A stretch of DNA of 64,000 nucleotides, taken from assembly GCA_963693285.1 (NCBI GenBank), contig OY848917.1, forward strand, positions 33,119,245 to 33,183,244, in the 5' to 3' direction. This document shows positions 33,583-46,439 of the stretch, in pieces. This stretch comes from Xestospongia muta (Eukaryota > Porifera > Demospongiae > Haplosclerida > Petrosiidae). The notes under the pieces are model-generated. The model saw only the letters and a program-made list of their open reading frames with translations, searched no databases and was not told the DNA's origin. A program made the position numbers and the translations under genes. Positions within the stretch are counted from its first letter, which is position 1. The number at the start of each line of letters is the position of its first letter.

Positions 33583-36170
33583 GCTTACTGTTACCATGGT
33601 TACAACTTGCTTTAAAATAAATTTGTGTAATATAAAAGTGCTTAATATGCATGCATGTAGTAGGATTTTTCATAGATATATTTTTGTACAAGTAGTTTTT
33701 AGTTTGTATGAATACTGACAAAATTTGACTTAAATAATCTTTGTGTGTTTAAAATTTATTTTGATACACTTACAACTACAACATATGGAAGCCATCTAGA
33801 AATATCTATGAGGTTAATGTGACTGTAAACTACTCATACTAGTGATATATGATTGTTGAATTCACAAAGGTAATTCATTATTATAAACCACTAATACTAT
33901 TAACAGTAATGATAATTGCATTACTTACAATAAACCTACTCAACATCTGATTACAAGTATACAGACTTCCTTTCAATACCAAAACTTAATTGAAACTTTA
34001 TAATCACTTCCTGGTATGAGCAAACTTCATTTGAGAATACCTTTGGCAAATTAGAAGAGTAACTAGTAGAACTAGTAGTGGATTATTCTGAGCATGTTAT
34101 AAACGTCTTAAACAATTCTATCATAGTTCATTGTATTTCTAAATCTTTAGTCAATTCATGAACCAACATTCATTTTCACAAAAAATTATATGATTAATGA
34201 AGATATATTTTAAGGCATTAACAATTCGACTGTTCGTCTTCATAGCAACATCTTCTTGACTTGACTGTGCTATTGTTATGATTTGTATCAAAAGAGCTTT
34301 TTTATAGCAAATTGTTAAACAAAAAAAATAACAACAAATACAAATACAAATATTTAGTCACCATAACAATAATAGTTTTGCTGTTTAAACAAATCAATGT
34401 TGTAAAAGTAACAACATAAAAGTTGTTGTCAAAGGTTTAGCAAAAATTATCCATAGACCGTCTAATATTTCTGGTTTAAAAAAATTAAAACTAAAATTTT
34501 ACTAAAAATAGCACACAAGTTATTTACTTAATTAATAACACCTACAACATAGTACTACATAGTGATGAAGTTAGCACAGTGTATCCTTGTTAAAAGGATC
34601 AGAGATTCACTCCAAATCTATAGTGAAGATAATATATTAATAAACACTTGATTAATAAAGATGATTTTATTAACTATGTGTATATACAACTACATACACT
34701 AACTATTAAGAAATATTGTTAATTCAAATACAGAATTATTTGTTATGACTGGACCATATGTGACTAACACAACATGTACACATGTTTGTGAGGGGCAATT
34801 GTCTTTCTATTATACTTTGTAGTTAAGATGAGAGATTGATTGTAGATTAGATTATCATGAACAACTGGAAGATAAGAAGCAACATTTTACATGTATCTGT
34901 TGCTAAAAGACAATAAATATCTATCTTTACTATCATATATATCATTGTTTAGAGGTATTTATGCATAAAAATAACACATGTCAATTCCAAATATTAAAGC
35001 AAAAAGTACAATGTATAATTATTTACATTAATTTTCTAAATAATGTACGTTTTTTTTATTTGTGTCAATGACATATTAAATAAAAGTTATTGTACTCAGT
35101 CAATGAGTCATATTATGAGTTATCATGTTATAAAAAGTTATGATTGCATAAAGCAAGCCTCTTTAAACTAAGAAGTACCTTATAACATTTCAGTTACATA
35201 CATAGTACTATATTTCTTTGGCTTTTTGTCCTTTATTATCCAACCATTGTCAAAAGATCCTATATGCATTGTTGATCATGTTAAAATGCCTTTTTTCAAA
35301 ATTGTACAAAAAGACAGTTTGAAAACCAAATCAAACACAATATAGTCTGATTTTTGGCAAATAAAAGCTGAAAATGTAGCTAACATTTTCATACCATTAT
35401 GCATATACATAGCCAATTATTTAAGTTTTTTCTGCAAAGCTTTCAAACAAAATAAAGGCAATATTATGTATATTAACAATGAGCATATATATTTGTATTG
35501 AATTATATAACACATGTACATATTAGAATTGACTAAGGGCCCTATATGCAAGAATTATGTCCTTTGCAAAACCCTAAGCTGGCTATTTTTTATAATGTAT
35601 AGAAATCAGTGATCTGTTATATTATATAACATCTGATGAAATTCATACTTGCCTATTGCTCCATGTGACTATCATATATATTATCTTAAAGTTAAACCCA
35701 TCAATTATAACTGAACCAATTAAATGTGTATCCATTAGGTTCTATCTTTGTAATATAGACCTGCTAAGTGGTATATATGTCTCTCCCATTCAAAATATTA
35801 TGACTATGAATCTCATTAAGTGATTAAAATGTACTCTGCAATTATATAATTATACCTTGTGAATGTTAGAGAAATTTTAAATTATGTAAAAATGATATGT
35901 GAGTAATATATTGTATTACAATCATTTTAAAGAGATCAGTAGCTTTTGAAGATCTCTTGTATTTTTTACTACTTGCTGAAGTGGGCGGACTTTCTTTTTT
36001 AAACATATACTTATGCATACATGCTTATCATTAATTAAATAATAATAATAAGCAATGATTGATCACACCACTATAAATAATTATTATAGTGCATGTGCTA
36101 CTTTTACCCTTTTATTTCATTTTCTGGTGAACACTGATATATGTTATTTACTATTCATTTGTCTTACCAT
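33583..36170. repeat. Integrin 3' flank (rearranged copy) followed by SMB-unit flank
   Basis: 33583-34200 matches 7620-8260, then jumps to sequence matching 9790-10620, showing an internal deletion of ~1.5 kb. From ~34840 the DNA matches 59980-61240 and, more loosely, 24830-26700. No coding exon found. Confidence 0.6.
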
Positions 36171-39100
36171 ATTGGATAGCAACCAATATCAGCAATATCA
36201 CTACAAAATCATTCCATTTGTGACAGTACTCATCACAATGGCATCCTTTATGGAAACATACAGGTGATAGTGACAATTTACAACATCCAGAATAATTTAG
36301 ATTAAGTGCCAGACATGACCCTATAGTAAACATATAAACAACATAAATTAATTTGTAGTACTCATTTACCAAGTGGAGTAATAGTTGGTGTAGTTAATGG
36401 TTTGATTGTTGTATCTATTGGAATAACAACAGTTTGTGTAGTTGATGGTTTGTTTGTTGTGTCTTTTGGAGTAGCAACAGTTGGTGTAGTTGATGGTTTC
36501 ATTGTTGTGTCTGCTGGAGTAGGAACAGTTGGTGTAGTTGATGGTTTGATTGTTGTGTCTATTGGAATAGCAACAGTTTGTGTAGTTGATGGTTTGATTG
36601 TTGTGTCTGCTGGAGTAGGAACAGTTGGTGTAGTTGATGGTTTGATTGTTGCGTCTGCTGGAGTAGGAACAGTTGGTGTACTTGATGGTTTGATTGTTGT
36701 GTCTATTGGAATAGCAACAGTTTGTGTAGTTGATGGTTTGATTGTTGTGTCTGCTGGAGTAGGAACAGTTGGTGTAGTTGATGGTTTGATTGTTGCGTCT
36801 GCTGGAGTAGGAACAGTTGGTGTAGTTGATGGTTTGATTGTTGTGTCTATTGGAATAGCAACAGTTTGTGTAGTTGATGGTTTGATTGTTATGTCTGCTG
36901 GAGTAGGAACAGTTGGTGTAGTTGATGGTTTGATTGTTGCGTCTGCTGGAGTAGGAACAGTTGGTGTACTTGATGGTTTGATTGTTGTGTCTGCTGGAGT
37001 ACGAACAGTTGGTGTCGTTGATGGTTGGATTGTTTTTCCTACATTAGAATGGTAATAAAATTAATGAACATTGTTACATTATGCAAATGATAATTATCAT
37101 CACATCAGTAATTGCATATTATAGTTATTAATGAATTTATTTAACACTAACACTAGTTTGAATCTTCTCACTAAGGCTCAGTAATGTTAAGTTACTTTAA
37201 AGAAACAATACAGGAGTAATACAAGGACTGCACACTTGTATATACCAATATCAAGAAATATTGAATAACAATTATTAAAGCATAAAGTATTTTGTATGTC
37301 TACATTATTATATATGTACTTTTTAAATATTATTGTCATTGACATGTCTACAAAATGCTACTATACTCTTAACAATGAATCAAGTTTTAAGTTATCATAT
37401 TACATGTGAAGCTAGTCATAGCAGGTCAATTATCAGAAATTAAATCACATAGAATAAATTTCCCAAAATGGGAAGTGTCTTATAACATAACAGGTTAGTA
37501 GAAAATTCTGTTATCAAAGTATAAGTAATATTGCATGTCAACAGTTAATAAAAGTCAGGTTCAGTTACATACATACAGCTATACTTTATTTTCTTCTTGC
37601 CAATTTTGTGCAAAAATTGTAAAAATGACAGACACTTCACTTGTGTAGGCATTCTTATCATAAATTAAAAAATAATGAATAATAGTCACCACACCAATAT
37701 GAATAATTAATTAGATCCTAAATTATTTTGTTTGCTCTACATTTGCCCTTTATATTTCATTTTCTAGTGAACAATAATGTATTGTATGAACTAATGAATT
37801 ATCTTACTAAGTATATCAGTTGAAGTTGGTATTGGATAGCAACTTATATTAGCTATATCACTACAACAATCATTCCATTTGTGACAGTATTTATCACAAC
37901 TGCATCCTTTATTGGAACATACAGGTGACAATGACCAATCACAACATCCACTATAACCAAGATTAAGTGCCAGACATGAACCTAAAATGAACATATAAAC
38001 AATTTGATTTAGTTTGTAGCACTTATTTACCATGTGCAATAACAGTTGGTGTAGTTGATGGTGTGATTGTAGTGCCTACATTAGAATGATAATATAAATT
38101 AATGACGATTGTTATATTATGCAAATTATAATTATCATCACATCAGTAATTGCATATTATAGCTATCAATAAATTTCTTTAACTCTAACATCAAGTGAAC
38201 AATGATATATTGTATGAACTAATGATTTGTCTTACTAGGTATTGGATAGCAACTTATATTAGCTATATCACTACAACAATCATTCCATTTGTGACAGTAT
38301 TTATCACAACTGCATTCATTATTGGAACATACAGGTGACTTTGACCAATCACAACATCCACTATAACCAAGATTAAGTGCCAGACATGAACCTAAAATGA
38401 ACATATAAACAACTTGATTTAGTTTGTAGCACTTATTTACTAGGTGAAGTAATAGTTGGTGTAGTTAATGGTTTCATTGTTGTGTTTGTTGGAGTAACAG
38501 TTGTTGTAGTTGATGGTTTGATTGGTGTGTCTGTTGGTGTAGCAACAGTTGGTGTAGTTGATGGTTTCATTGTTGTGTCTGCTGGAGTAACAGTTGTTGT
38601 AGTTGATAGTTTCATTGTTGTGTCTGCTGTAGTAACAGTTGTTGTAGTTGATGGTTTGAATGTTGGGTTTATATACAAATAATAAAAAAATAATATAAAG
38701 AGATAATTATCACATCAGTAATTGTATATTTTTACTACTTAATATATAAAGTCATAGAAAAAGTTTCTAAATCAGAATTATCAACCTTTATTATGCTATT
38801 AAAAACACATAGGATTTGATTACTTGCAGAGTGAACTCATTGTGAACTGCATCACCTTTTAATCATTGAGTTATTTTTACTATTGGTAATTACATAAGAA
38901 CATATCTTGTTTATTAAGTTTTCGTGTGGTGGCAAGCTAACATCACTTAGCTACCTCAGGAGCAAGGATTCTACAAACTTTACAATGATGCTTTTTAATG
39001 GCACTGCTAGTATATATAATCATAATTATTTTAAAGCAGGAAACTCCAGATTTTGTTTGAACTAAAGTTCATATTGTGCTATTACAATAGATAGGAAATG

Positions 39101-40446
39101 ATTCACTAGTGAACTACTTTATTTAGAGACCAATCATCTCTCAGAAGATGATACAACTAACTTTTGTGGTCTGTTTTTAACAGAAATGACTAGTTTTTGT
39201 GACCCTTTTCAGAATAAATTGAGCTTTATGTGATTATCATTATACAGTTCATACTTCAAAATTTCAATTAGTATATTCATAAAAACAATAAATAGTACTG
39301 TATAGGAGTCACAATATTAGAAACATTGAGCTTTTCTTCATTGACTTCTATTGTAAACTGTTTAACAATATGACTGGAAGGTACACATATATTAGACTAT
39401 ATATCACATTAATAAAACTATATTAACCTAGGTTTGGTTAAAAATATATAAATTTTTAAGTCTATATCTAGTATTATTGTTATTAAGTATTATTGGAATG
39501 TAAATCATTGTTTTAATTGAGAATATCTCTAACACTTTACTAGCTTAGTAGTAACAATTGCAAAGAGAAAGTATATGTAGTAATATAGACAACTTACCAG
39601 TACAATTAGTACCCATATATCCAGTACCACTACAATTACATGTGTAATTATCAGGGGGAGATAACAATATACATGATCCTCCATTTTGACAAGGTTTATC
39701 TCGTAGACAGATATCAATCAGATTACATCCATTACATGTAGGATTAGCAACTTCACCAGGACCACAGGTATAGTCACATTCTATATAGTATATGATCAAT
39801 GTATTATATACATATATTAGTTTACTTACCACATGTAAAGTTGGTATTAGCACTGGCAACATAGTTAGTTGGACATGATGGAGTACACATATTATCAAGA
39901 CCAAAAAATGGACAACAGTCATTAATAGATGATACACAACTTCCTTGTCCCATATTCCTGCAGGTTGCACTACACTCTATTTATACATTATTAATACTAT
40001 CAACAATAATATCACATTAACTTACCAAAACAATGGTTAGAATCACCAAAAAGATTGTCAGGTACACAACTAAAACAATCTCTTCTTTCCATTGAATTGG
40101 AGGGAGGAGTCTCAAGACCATGATTAGTTACTGCACTCCATGTACCACTTGAACACTCTAGCTGAAAGTGTTGTGTTTGTTGTGGTTGTTCACTCTTAGG
40201 AGTGAATGTAGCTATAATAGATACTCTACGATAATTATCTTTAGTTGATCCTTGAGCAAGACATGTATAATTATGTGATGATACATTTGGATTATATGGT
40301 GCTCCTCCTGAATCTGCATTATCAAGTAGATCTGCCAATCCACTCTCTATATCAGCTACTGTAGGGAGAGGACATGATGATTGTCCAGTAGCTAATGGCA
40401 GTATTACTATCAGTACAACTGTTAAGAACAGAGGTATCTTCATCAC
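36171..40446 (-). CDS. EGF/mucin/SMB protein with three SMB modules, no membrane exon found
   Basis: Exons by splice pattern and by comparison with the gene at 48476-52051: 40446-40026 (signal peptide MMKIPLFLTVVLIVILPLAT and N-terminal domain), 39976-39830 (Cys-rich), 39780-39598 (EGF: CQNGGSCILLSPPDNYTCNC), mucin block ~38670-38436, SMB 38391-38236, short mucin 38075-38031, SMB 37981-37808, long mucin 37038-36370 (669 nt), SMB ending at 36171. All are phase 1-1, so modules can be skipped or added freely. Two faults: the first mucin exon has lost its acceptor (gtag in the paralogue is gtat-aa here), and the last SMB exon has a 1-bp deletion (cactacaaaatc for cactacaacaatc), after which the CC pair is lost. 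No transmembrane exon follows, so the product is probably secreted. Without the deletion the last exon would end C-Y-P-I-W-stop. Confidence 0.65.
36370..37038 (-). repeat. 48-bp mucin repeat array (about 14 units) with 144-bp higher-order period
   Basis: Units of the type DTTIKPSTTPTVPTPA alternate with units containing TTQTVAIPI. The latter recur every ~144 bp (near 36559, 36704, 36849), i.e. three-unit blocks have themselves been duplicated. Confidence 0.85.
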
Positions 40447-40588
40447 TCTGCTTGATTGAAAAGCACTAAGTTTAAAGTAAAGAACCTCGATAAAAAGATT
40501 TTATTATTTATTATTCAGTTATTAATAATAACTAAACTGCTGATACAGCAAGTAAGTATGGTCACTTGCAGAAGACTATGTAATTGCT

Positions 40589-40869
40589 ACCGGGAAGCCG
40601 AAGGCGGGCATCCATTTCTACTTCGAATTTAATATACTCTGCTTTGAAGTTTTCCGAAATTATCCAATTCTACTTTGCATTTTTCCAAAAAAATTCTCTA
40701 TTTTCTATCCTTCGATGGAATATTTAACAACTAAAATCCTATAGCCCCACCCTAACGAGAAACATGTCGCTTCGCTCCATTTTTAGAGAAAGTTCGCGGT
40801 ACTCGCTCTTCACTTCATCGAGCGATGGAAAGTAGAATTGGAATTGGATGTCCGCCTTCGGCTTCCGTA
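40589..40869. mobile_element. MITE-like foldback element with terminal inverted repeats
   Basis: The left end (accgggaagccgaaggcggg, from 40589) and the reverse complement of the right end (tacggaagccgaaggcgga, from 40869) form inverted repeats of ~25 bp. The element is flanked by a 7-bp direct repeat aattgct (40582-40588 and 40870-40876). The homologous region at ~230-260 has only taattactta there, the empty site. It is 281 bp with no coding frame and locally richer in CG-containing motifs than its surroundings. This is a non-autonomous DNA transposon by structure; the family is unknown. Confidence 0.75.
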
Positions 40870-41226
40870 AATTGCTTATCAACTAATAATGTAGATCTAT
40901 GTGAAATTGGCTGTAATGTCAGTCTGAGGGATAACCAAATACTGCCCAAAAAATCTAAAGGATACAGTATCTATTTTAATTTGATTGCTAGAAGGCATGG
41001 TCCTAGCACTAAGATGACTTTTGGGTAGAACCATTTTTGTAATGACATGTCTCATAGCAATAGTTAGTCTAGTTACTGACTCATAATTCTCACAAAGTTA
41101 GTATCAAAACTCTCATACTGGTTAGTATAATATACATATCTATAGTTTTCATTCATTCAGTTATCCATCTATATATCATTCTATTATAACCTCAATAACT
41201 CATCCAAAATAGCTCAGTCATAAGTC

Positions 41227-41575
41227 ACAAGGAATGTTCCTGGTGTAGGTGCTCCACCACATGTGTGTCCTGAATAGACAGCAATTGGTTTGTTTGAAAT
41301 GACTTTTGTGCCTGTTAGATCATTTGGTATATAAGTCAATTAAAAATGTTTGGAGATAGTTCAGTTGAATTTTTTACAGAATTTCACTTTTTATCATGAT
41401 ATGAATACCAGTGGGGCTCAGATCATGAGGAATAGTTATATTAACTGTAAGAGTTATAGTAATAATAGTAGCATTGTTGGTAGATACAATGATGAGAGTA
41501 CTAAAAGAACCAGCAGTATTACTTCCTGTGAAAATATCATAGTAAACATATTCATTGACAGGATATCCCCAGGTA
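41227..41575 (-). pseudogene. IgGFc-binding-like exon relic
   Basis: Corresponds to the NKPIAVYSG to YPTWGYPVNEYVYY part of the exon at 29466-30496, with internal deletions. The segment for TWGYPVNEYVYY and VNITIPHDLSPTG is still readable. Homology ends abruptly at the second foldback element. Confidence 0.7.
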
Positions 41576-41576
41576 T

Positions 41577-41946
41577 ATGGAATCCGAGGACAGACATTCC
41601 AATTCCTATTTCCTATTTTAATCAAACAGGATTATACAGAGTTAGAATGTCAGTTCTCAGCTTCCGTAAATAACTGTCATACAATATACAACCAAAGTCA
41701 AGAACCCAACCCAACTGGAAGCATCTCCCTGATGCTCAATTCTGAGAGACAGCTCATGGTACTCCCACTCCGTGTTTTACTAAGTAACAAGAAAAGCCTA
41801 GATGATTGTGCACATGCAAGGAATGGAATAAGAAATGAGAAATTGAAAGTTATCAAGGTCATTAATTCGAATTTTAAAATACACGAAGATGTGAGGAAGA
41901 AATAGGAAATAAGAATTGGAATGTTCATTCTCGGCTTTCGTAACTA
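41577..41946. mobile_element. Second foldback element inside the IgGFc relic
   Basis: The left end (ggaatccgaggacagacatt then ccaattcctatttcc) and the reverse complement of the right end (gaaagccgagaatgaacatt then ccaattcttatttcc) form imperfect inverted repeats of ~40 bp. It starts exactly where IgGFc homology stops. A copy lacking the left arm lies at ~53097-53345. The open frames inside it, which read on both strands, are not genes. Confidence 0.55.
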
Positions 41947-42139
41947 CTAGAGGAGTAGGTGTGTGTTTCCTCTTTCTTGATGCTGCTGGGCATGGTCAAG
42001 ACTTCAATCGCTAAGACACAAAGAGTCTCATATTAAGCCTATAACCCAACTGGAAACATCTCGCTAACACACAATTCTAAGAGACGCCTCAAATATGAGA
42101 AGATACATGGAAGAAATATATAGGAAATAGAAATTGGAG

Positions 42140-42500
42140 TGTCCCTGGGTTATTTAACAATCACAATGAAAGAAGAATGCAAAGCTGTATATATAACAAA
42201 GCCATGTAGAGCTTCTGTCACTATTGTTCAGATTTGCCATCAGAATTCCAATGGAATCCCACTGTCCCATATCATATCATTCTACACAATATGGGACTGT
42301 TAGATTATGGACAGCATAGCAACCTCCTAGAGGTATCCTGAAACCTGAACCCTAAACCCTAAACATGGAACTGTGGGATTATGAACTGTCCTGTAGGATC
42401 CTATAGGCAACCTAGCAGTATTCTCGTGGCAAAACTTAGACATGTATATGTTAACACTAAACTAGCTACACTAGTATATATGCGTTAACTGAGCGATAGC
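42140..42500. repeat. Dispersed repeat (four copies in window)
   Basis: Recurs at about 2500-2850, 3940-4290 and 53545-53890. Landmarks are the cccatatcatatcattct palindromic region, atcctataggca, and the acatgtatatgttaacacta tag. Confidence 0.7.
42349..42364. repeat. Short CCCTAAA heptamer run
   Basis: Two heptamers (ccctaaaccctaaac). The duplicated copy at 53745-53766 has three. They resemble the plant-type telomere motif but are too short to be telomeric. Confidence 0.6.
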
Positions 42501-42599
42501 TCATCCAGTTAAGCACATGAAGTTGTGGGGTATCAGTTTAGAAACAGCTGGTACATGTACACTACAGCTTGTTAAATGAAAAGGATATCGTTATATTAT

Positions 42600-43740
42600 T
42601 TCCCATAATGGATCTATTCAAGAGTCATCCCTATTGTCTTTTTGAATTTACTGACAACCTTAAAGAGAAGTGCAATCTGTCTTCTGTCAGCAAAAGTGTT
42701 ACAAGTATAGAATTTAAGATGTAAACAATTCCAATTAATCATAACATCATCTTCTTGACTTAACTGTGCTATTGTTGTGATTTTGTATCAAAACACCATT
42801 TTAATAACAATTTGTTAAAGAACCATAATAATAACAAATACAAAACAATTAATTACTACAACAATAATAGTTTTGCTGTTTAAACAAATCTATGATGTAA
42901 AAGAAACAACATAAAAGTTGTTGTCAAAAGGCATAGCAACAACCCAACAATTATCTATATTAATTCTGGTTTCAAAAAATTAAAACTAAAATTTTACTAA
43001 AAATAGCACACACATTATTTACTTAATTAATAACACCTACAACACAGTACTACATAGTGATGAAGCTAGGACAGTGTATCACTCGTTAAAATTCATGTCA
43101 TATCTATAGTGAAAATAATATATTAATAAACACTTGATAATTAATATATCTTATAAAGATGATTTATTAACTATGTGTACATACAACTACTTCATACACT
43201 AACTATTAGAAAAACATCATTAATTCAAATACAAAATTATTTGTTATTGACTGGACCATATTTGACTAACACATATTATACTTTGTAGTTACTATATACT
43301 TTGTTCATTGATACAGTATAAAATGAATTCAACAATCACTGACAGAAAAACATTTGACTTATACAAGCTAACAATGAGTTAAATTAATCCAAACAGCAAG
43401 TACTATAATGATGAGCAGGACTGATAATGCTTGAACCTTCTCACTAATGCTAAGTAATGCTAAGTTTCTGTAAAAGACCAATACAGGACTAATACAAGGG
43501 CAACAATGAGCAGCAAAATCAGTCAATATTGAACAATAAGTAGTACAATTAGTAAAGCATAAAGTACAATGTATATTTACATTATGGTTCTAAATAATGT
43601 GATTTTTTGATATTAGTGTCAATGACATATTAAATGAAAGTTATTGTATTCAGTCAATGAGTTTTTTATGAGTTATGTTATAAATGAAGCCAGTCACTTC
43701 ATATACATATTGTTTTAAAAATTCATTTGTATTATTATAT
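42600..43740. repeat. Integrin-3'-flank-derived dispersed repeat
   Basis: Matches 9675-10680 (and 54000-55140 through the segmental duplication). No integrin coding sequence is attached here. Confidence 0.65.
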
Positions 43741-45440
43741 AAACAACATGAATTAATTTGTAGTACTCATTTACCAGGTGGAGTAGTTGGTGTAGTTGGT
43801 ACAACTTATATTAGCTATATCACTACAACAATCATTCCATTTGTAACAGTATTTATCGCAACTGCAATCTTTGTTGATACATTGAGGTGACTTTGACCAA
43901 TCACAACATCCACTATAACCAAGATTAAGTGCCAGACATGAACCTAAAATGAACGTATCAACAACTTGATTTAGTTTGTAGCACTTATTTACCAAGTGTA
44001 GTAACAGTTGGTGTAGTAGATGGTTGGATTGTTGGTTCTATATAAGAATAGCAATGAAATAATATAAAGAGATAAGTATCACATCAGTAATTATATATTA
44101 TTACTACTTAATATATAAAGTCATAAAAAATATATTTCTAAATCAGAATTATCACCCTTTATTATGCCATTAAAAACACATAGGATTTGACCACTCACAG
44201 AGTGAACTCATTGTGAACTGCATCACCTGTTAGTCACTGAGTTATATTTACTGTTGATAATGATCTCAGATCATTTCTTGTTTATTAAACATATAAACAA
44301 CATGAATTAATTTGTAGTACTCATTTACCAGGTGGAGTAGTTGGTGTAGTTGGTCTTGGATAGCAACTTATATTAGCTATATCACTACAACAATCATTCA
44401 GTTTGTAACAGTATTTATCGCAACTGCAATCTTTGTTGATACATTGAGGTGACTTTGACCAATCACAACATCCACTATAACCAAGATTAAGTGCCAGACA
44501 TGAACCTAAAATGAATGTATCAACAACTTGATTTAGTTTTTAACACTTATTTACCAAGTGTAGTAACAGTTGGTGTAGTAGATGGTTGGATTGTTGGTTC
44601 TATATAAGAATAGCAATGAAATAATATAAAGAGATAAGTATCACATCAGTAATTATATATTATTACTACTTAATATATAAAGTCATAAAAAATATATTTC
44701 TAAATCAGAATTATCACCCTTTATTATGCCATTAAAAACACATAGGATTTGACCACTCACAGAGTGAACTCATTGTGAACTGCATCACCTGTTAGTCACT
44801 GAGTTATATTTACTGTTGATAATGATCTCAGATCATTTCTTGTTTATTAAACATATAAACAACATGAATTAATTTGTAGTACTCATTTACCAGGTGGAGT
44901 AGTTGGTGTAGTTGGTCTTGGATAGCAACTTATATTAGCTATATCACTACAACAATCATTCAGTTTGTAACAGTATTTATCGCAACTGCAATCTTTGTTG
45001 ATACATTGAGGTGACTTTGACCAATCACAACATCCACTATAACCAAGATTAAGTGCCAGACATGAACCTAAAATGAATGTATCAACAACTTGATTTAGTT
45101 TGTAGCACTTATTTACCAAGTGTAGTAACAGTTGGTGTAGTAGATGGTTGGATTGTTGGTTCTATATAAGAATAGCAATGAAATAATATAAAGAGATAAG
45201 TATCACATCAGTAATTATATATTATTACTACTTAATATATAAAGTCATAAAAAATATATTTCTAAATCAGAATTATCACCCTTTATTATGCCATTAAAAA
45301 CACATAGGATTTGACCACTCACAGAGTGAACTCATTGTGAACTGCATCACCTGTTAGTCACTGAGTTATATTTACTGTTGATAATGATCTCAGATCATTT
45401 CTTGTTTATTAAACATATAAACAACATGAATTAATTTGTA
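43740..45440. repeat. 562-bp tandem repeat, three copies
   Basis: The tag aacatgaattaatttgtagt starts each unit near 43745, 44299, 44861 and 45423, giving spacings of 554, 562 and 562 bp. Units 2 and 3 look almost identical over their whole length, including introns, so the expansion is recent. Each unit holds one SMB exon and one short mucin exon. Confidence 0.9.
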
Positions 45441-45723
45441 GTACTCATTTACCAGGTGGAGTAGTTGGTGTAGTCGGTCTTGGATAGCAACTTATATTAG
45501 CTATATCACTACAACAATCATTCAGTTTGTAACAGTATTTATCGCAACTGCAATCTTTGTTGATACATTGAGGTGACATTGACCAATCACAACATCCAGT
45601 ATACCAAAGATTTAGTGCCAGACATGAACCTAAAATGAACATATAGACAACTTGATTTAGTTAGTAGCACTTATTTACCAAGTGTAGTAACAGTTGGTGT
45701 AGTTGATGGTTGGATTGTTGGGT
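43771..45723 (-). CDS. Tandem SMB/mucin exon array
   Basis: SMB exons 45629-45453, 45067-44891 and 44505-44329 (each 177 nt, phase 1-1) end in CYPRPTTPTTPPG, i.e. SMB fused to a mini mucin tail. Short mucin exons of 45 nt (TIQPSTTPTVTTL) precede them, e.g. 45723-45679 and 45161-45117. The last SMB exon (from 43943) lost 8 bp, so it reads ISCTNYTNYSTW and ends with a stop at 43771. Spliced in order the array would give four SMB modules separated by short Thr/Pro linkers and a natural C-terminus. The likely 5' partner is the Ig/FN3 gene at 46440-47848, whose last clear exon also ends in phase 1; this join is an inference. The SMB variant reads CSCDKYCYKxNDCC. Confidence 0.6.
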
Positions 45724-45759
45724 CTATATAAGAATAGCAATAAAATAATATAAAGAGAT

Positions 45760-46430
45760 AATTATCACAACAGTAATTGTATATTATTACTACTTAATAT
45801 ATAAACTCATAGAACATATTTCTAAATCAGAATTATCAACCATTATTATGCCATTAAAATAGATAGGATTTGATCATTTGTAGAGTTAACTCATTGTCAA
45901 GTACATTGCTTGTTAGTCATTGAGTTATATTTACTGTTGATAATGACCTCAGATCATTTCTTGTTTATTAAGTTTCACATGGTGGTAAAATTGGAAATGC
46001 AAACTCACATTAATTAGTTACTTCTGGAGCAATTCTACAAACTATACAATGGTGCTTTTAATGGCATTGCTAATTATAATTATTTCAAAGCAAGAAACTC
46101 AAGATTTATTTTCCATTTGAGTTTCTGCTTTGTTTTAACAATCATTATCAGTAGATAATTTGTAACAACCAAAAGTATTATTGAAAGAGAATAGCACATG
46201 AATATGTACTATATGATTCTCTCTAACTCTTAGATATAAGCCAAAGATCCTTATGTAAAAATAATTATATATCAAATAAAGTAAATTCTTTGTCACTCTA
46301 TTGCTTTGATAACTATAGTAACTGTTGTTTTGACATTTACTGATAACTTCTAAAAAAGGAAATATAAAGGCTGTGTCATAACTATAAAAATAACAACCGT
46401 TGTAACACTGTTACATCTAGAAACATTAAA
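45760..46430. other. Spacer of SMB-unit type
   Basis: Resembles 28620-28920, 38700-39060 and 50290-50650. No exon recognised. Confidence 0.4.
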
Positions 46431-46439
46431 ATAAAAAGA

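Larger units (their letters stand above)
37700..43995. repeat. Segmental duplication of the receptor unit, copy 1
   Basis: Matches 49640-55391 with an offset of ~11.4-11.6 kb: EGF exon 39598 against 51195, signal exon 40446 against 52051, foldback element 40589 against ~52176, IgGFc relic 41227 against 52808, last SMB exon 43771 against 55167. Copy 1 has an extra SMB/mucin module pair (37808-38075) relative to copy 2. Confidence 0.8.

Noticed and set aside
36402..37055. Plus-strand 217-residue Val/Gly-rich repeat frame
   Set aside because: Same reason: the 48-bp unit contains no stops in several frames. The coding exon is on the minus strand.
41555..41928. Possible small genes on both strands
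   Set aside because: They lie inside a foldback element, and the frames exist on both strands because the ends are inverted copies.
42349..42364. Telomere or chromosome fusion point
   Set aside because: Only two to three heptamers within a duplicated repeat; far too short.
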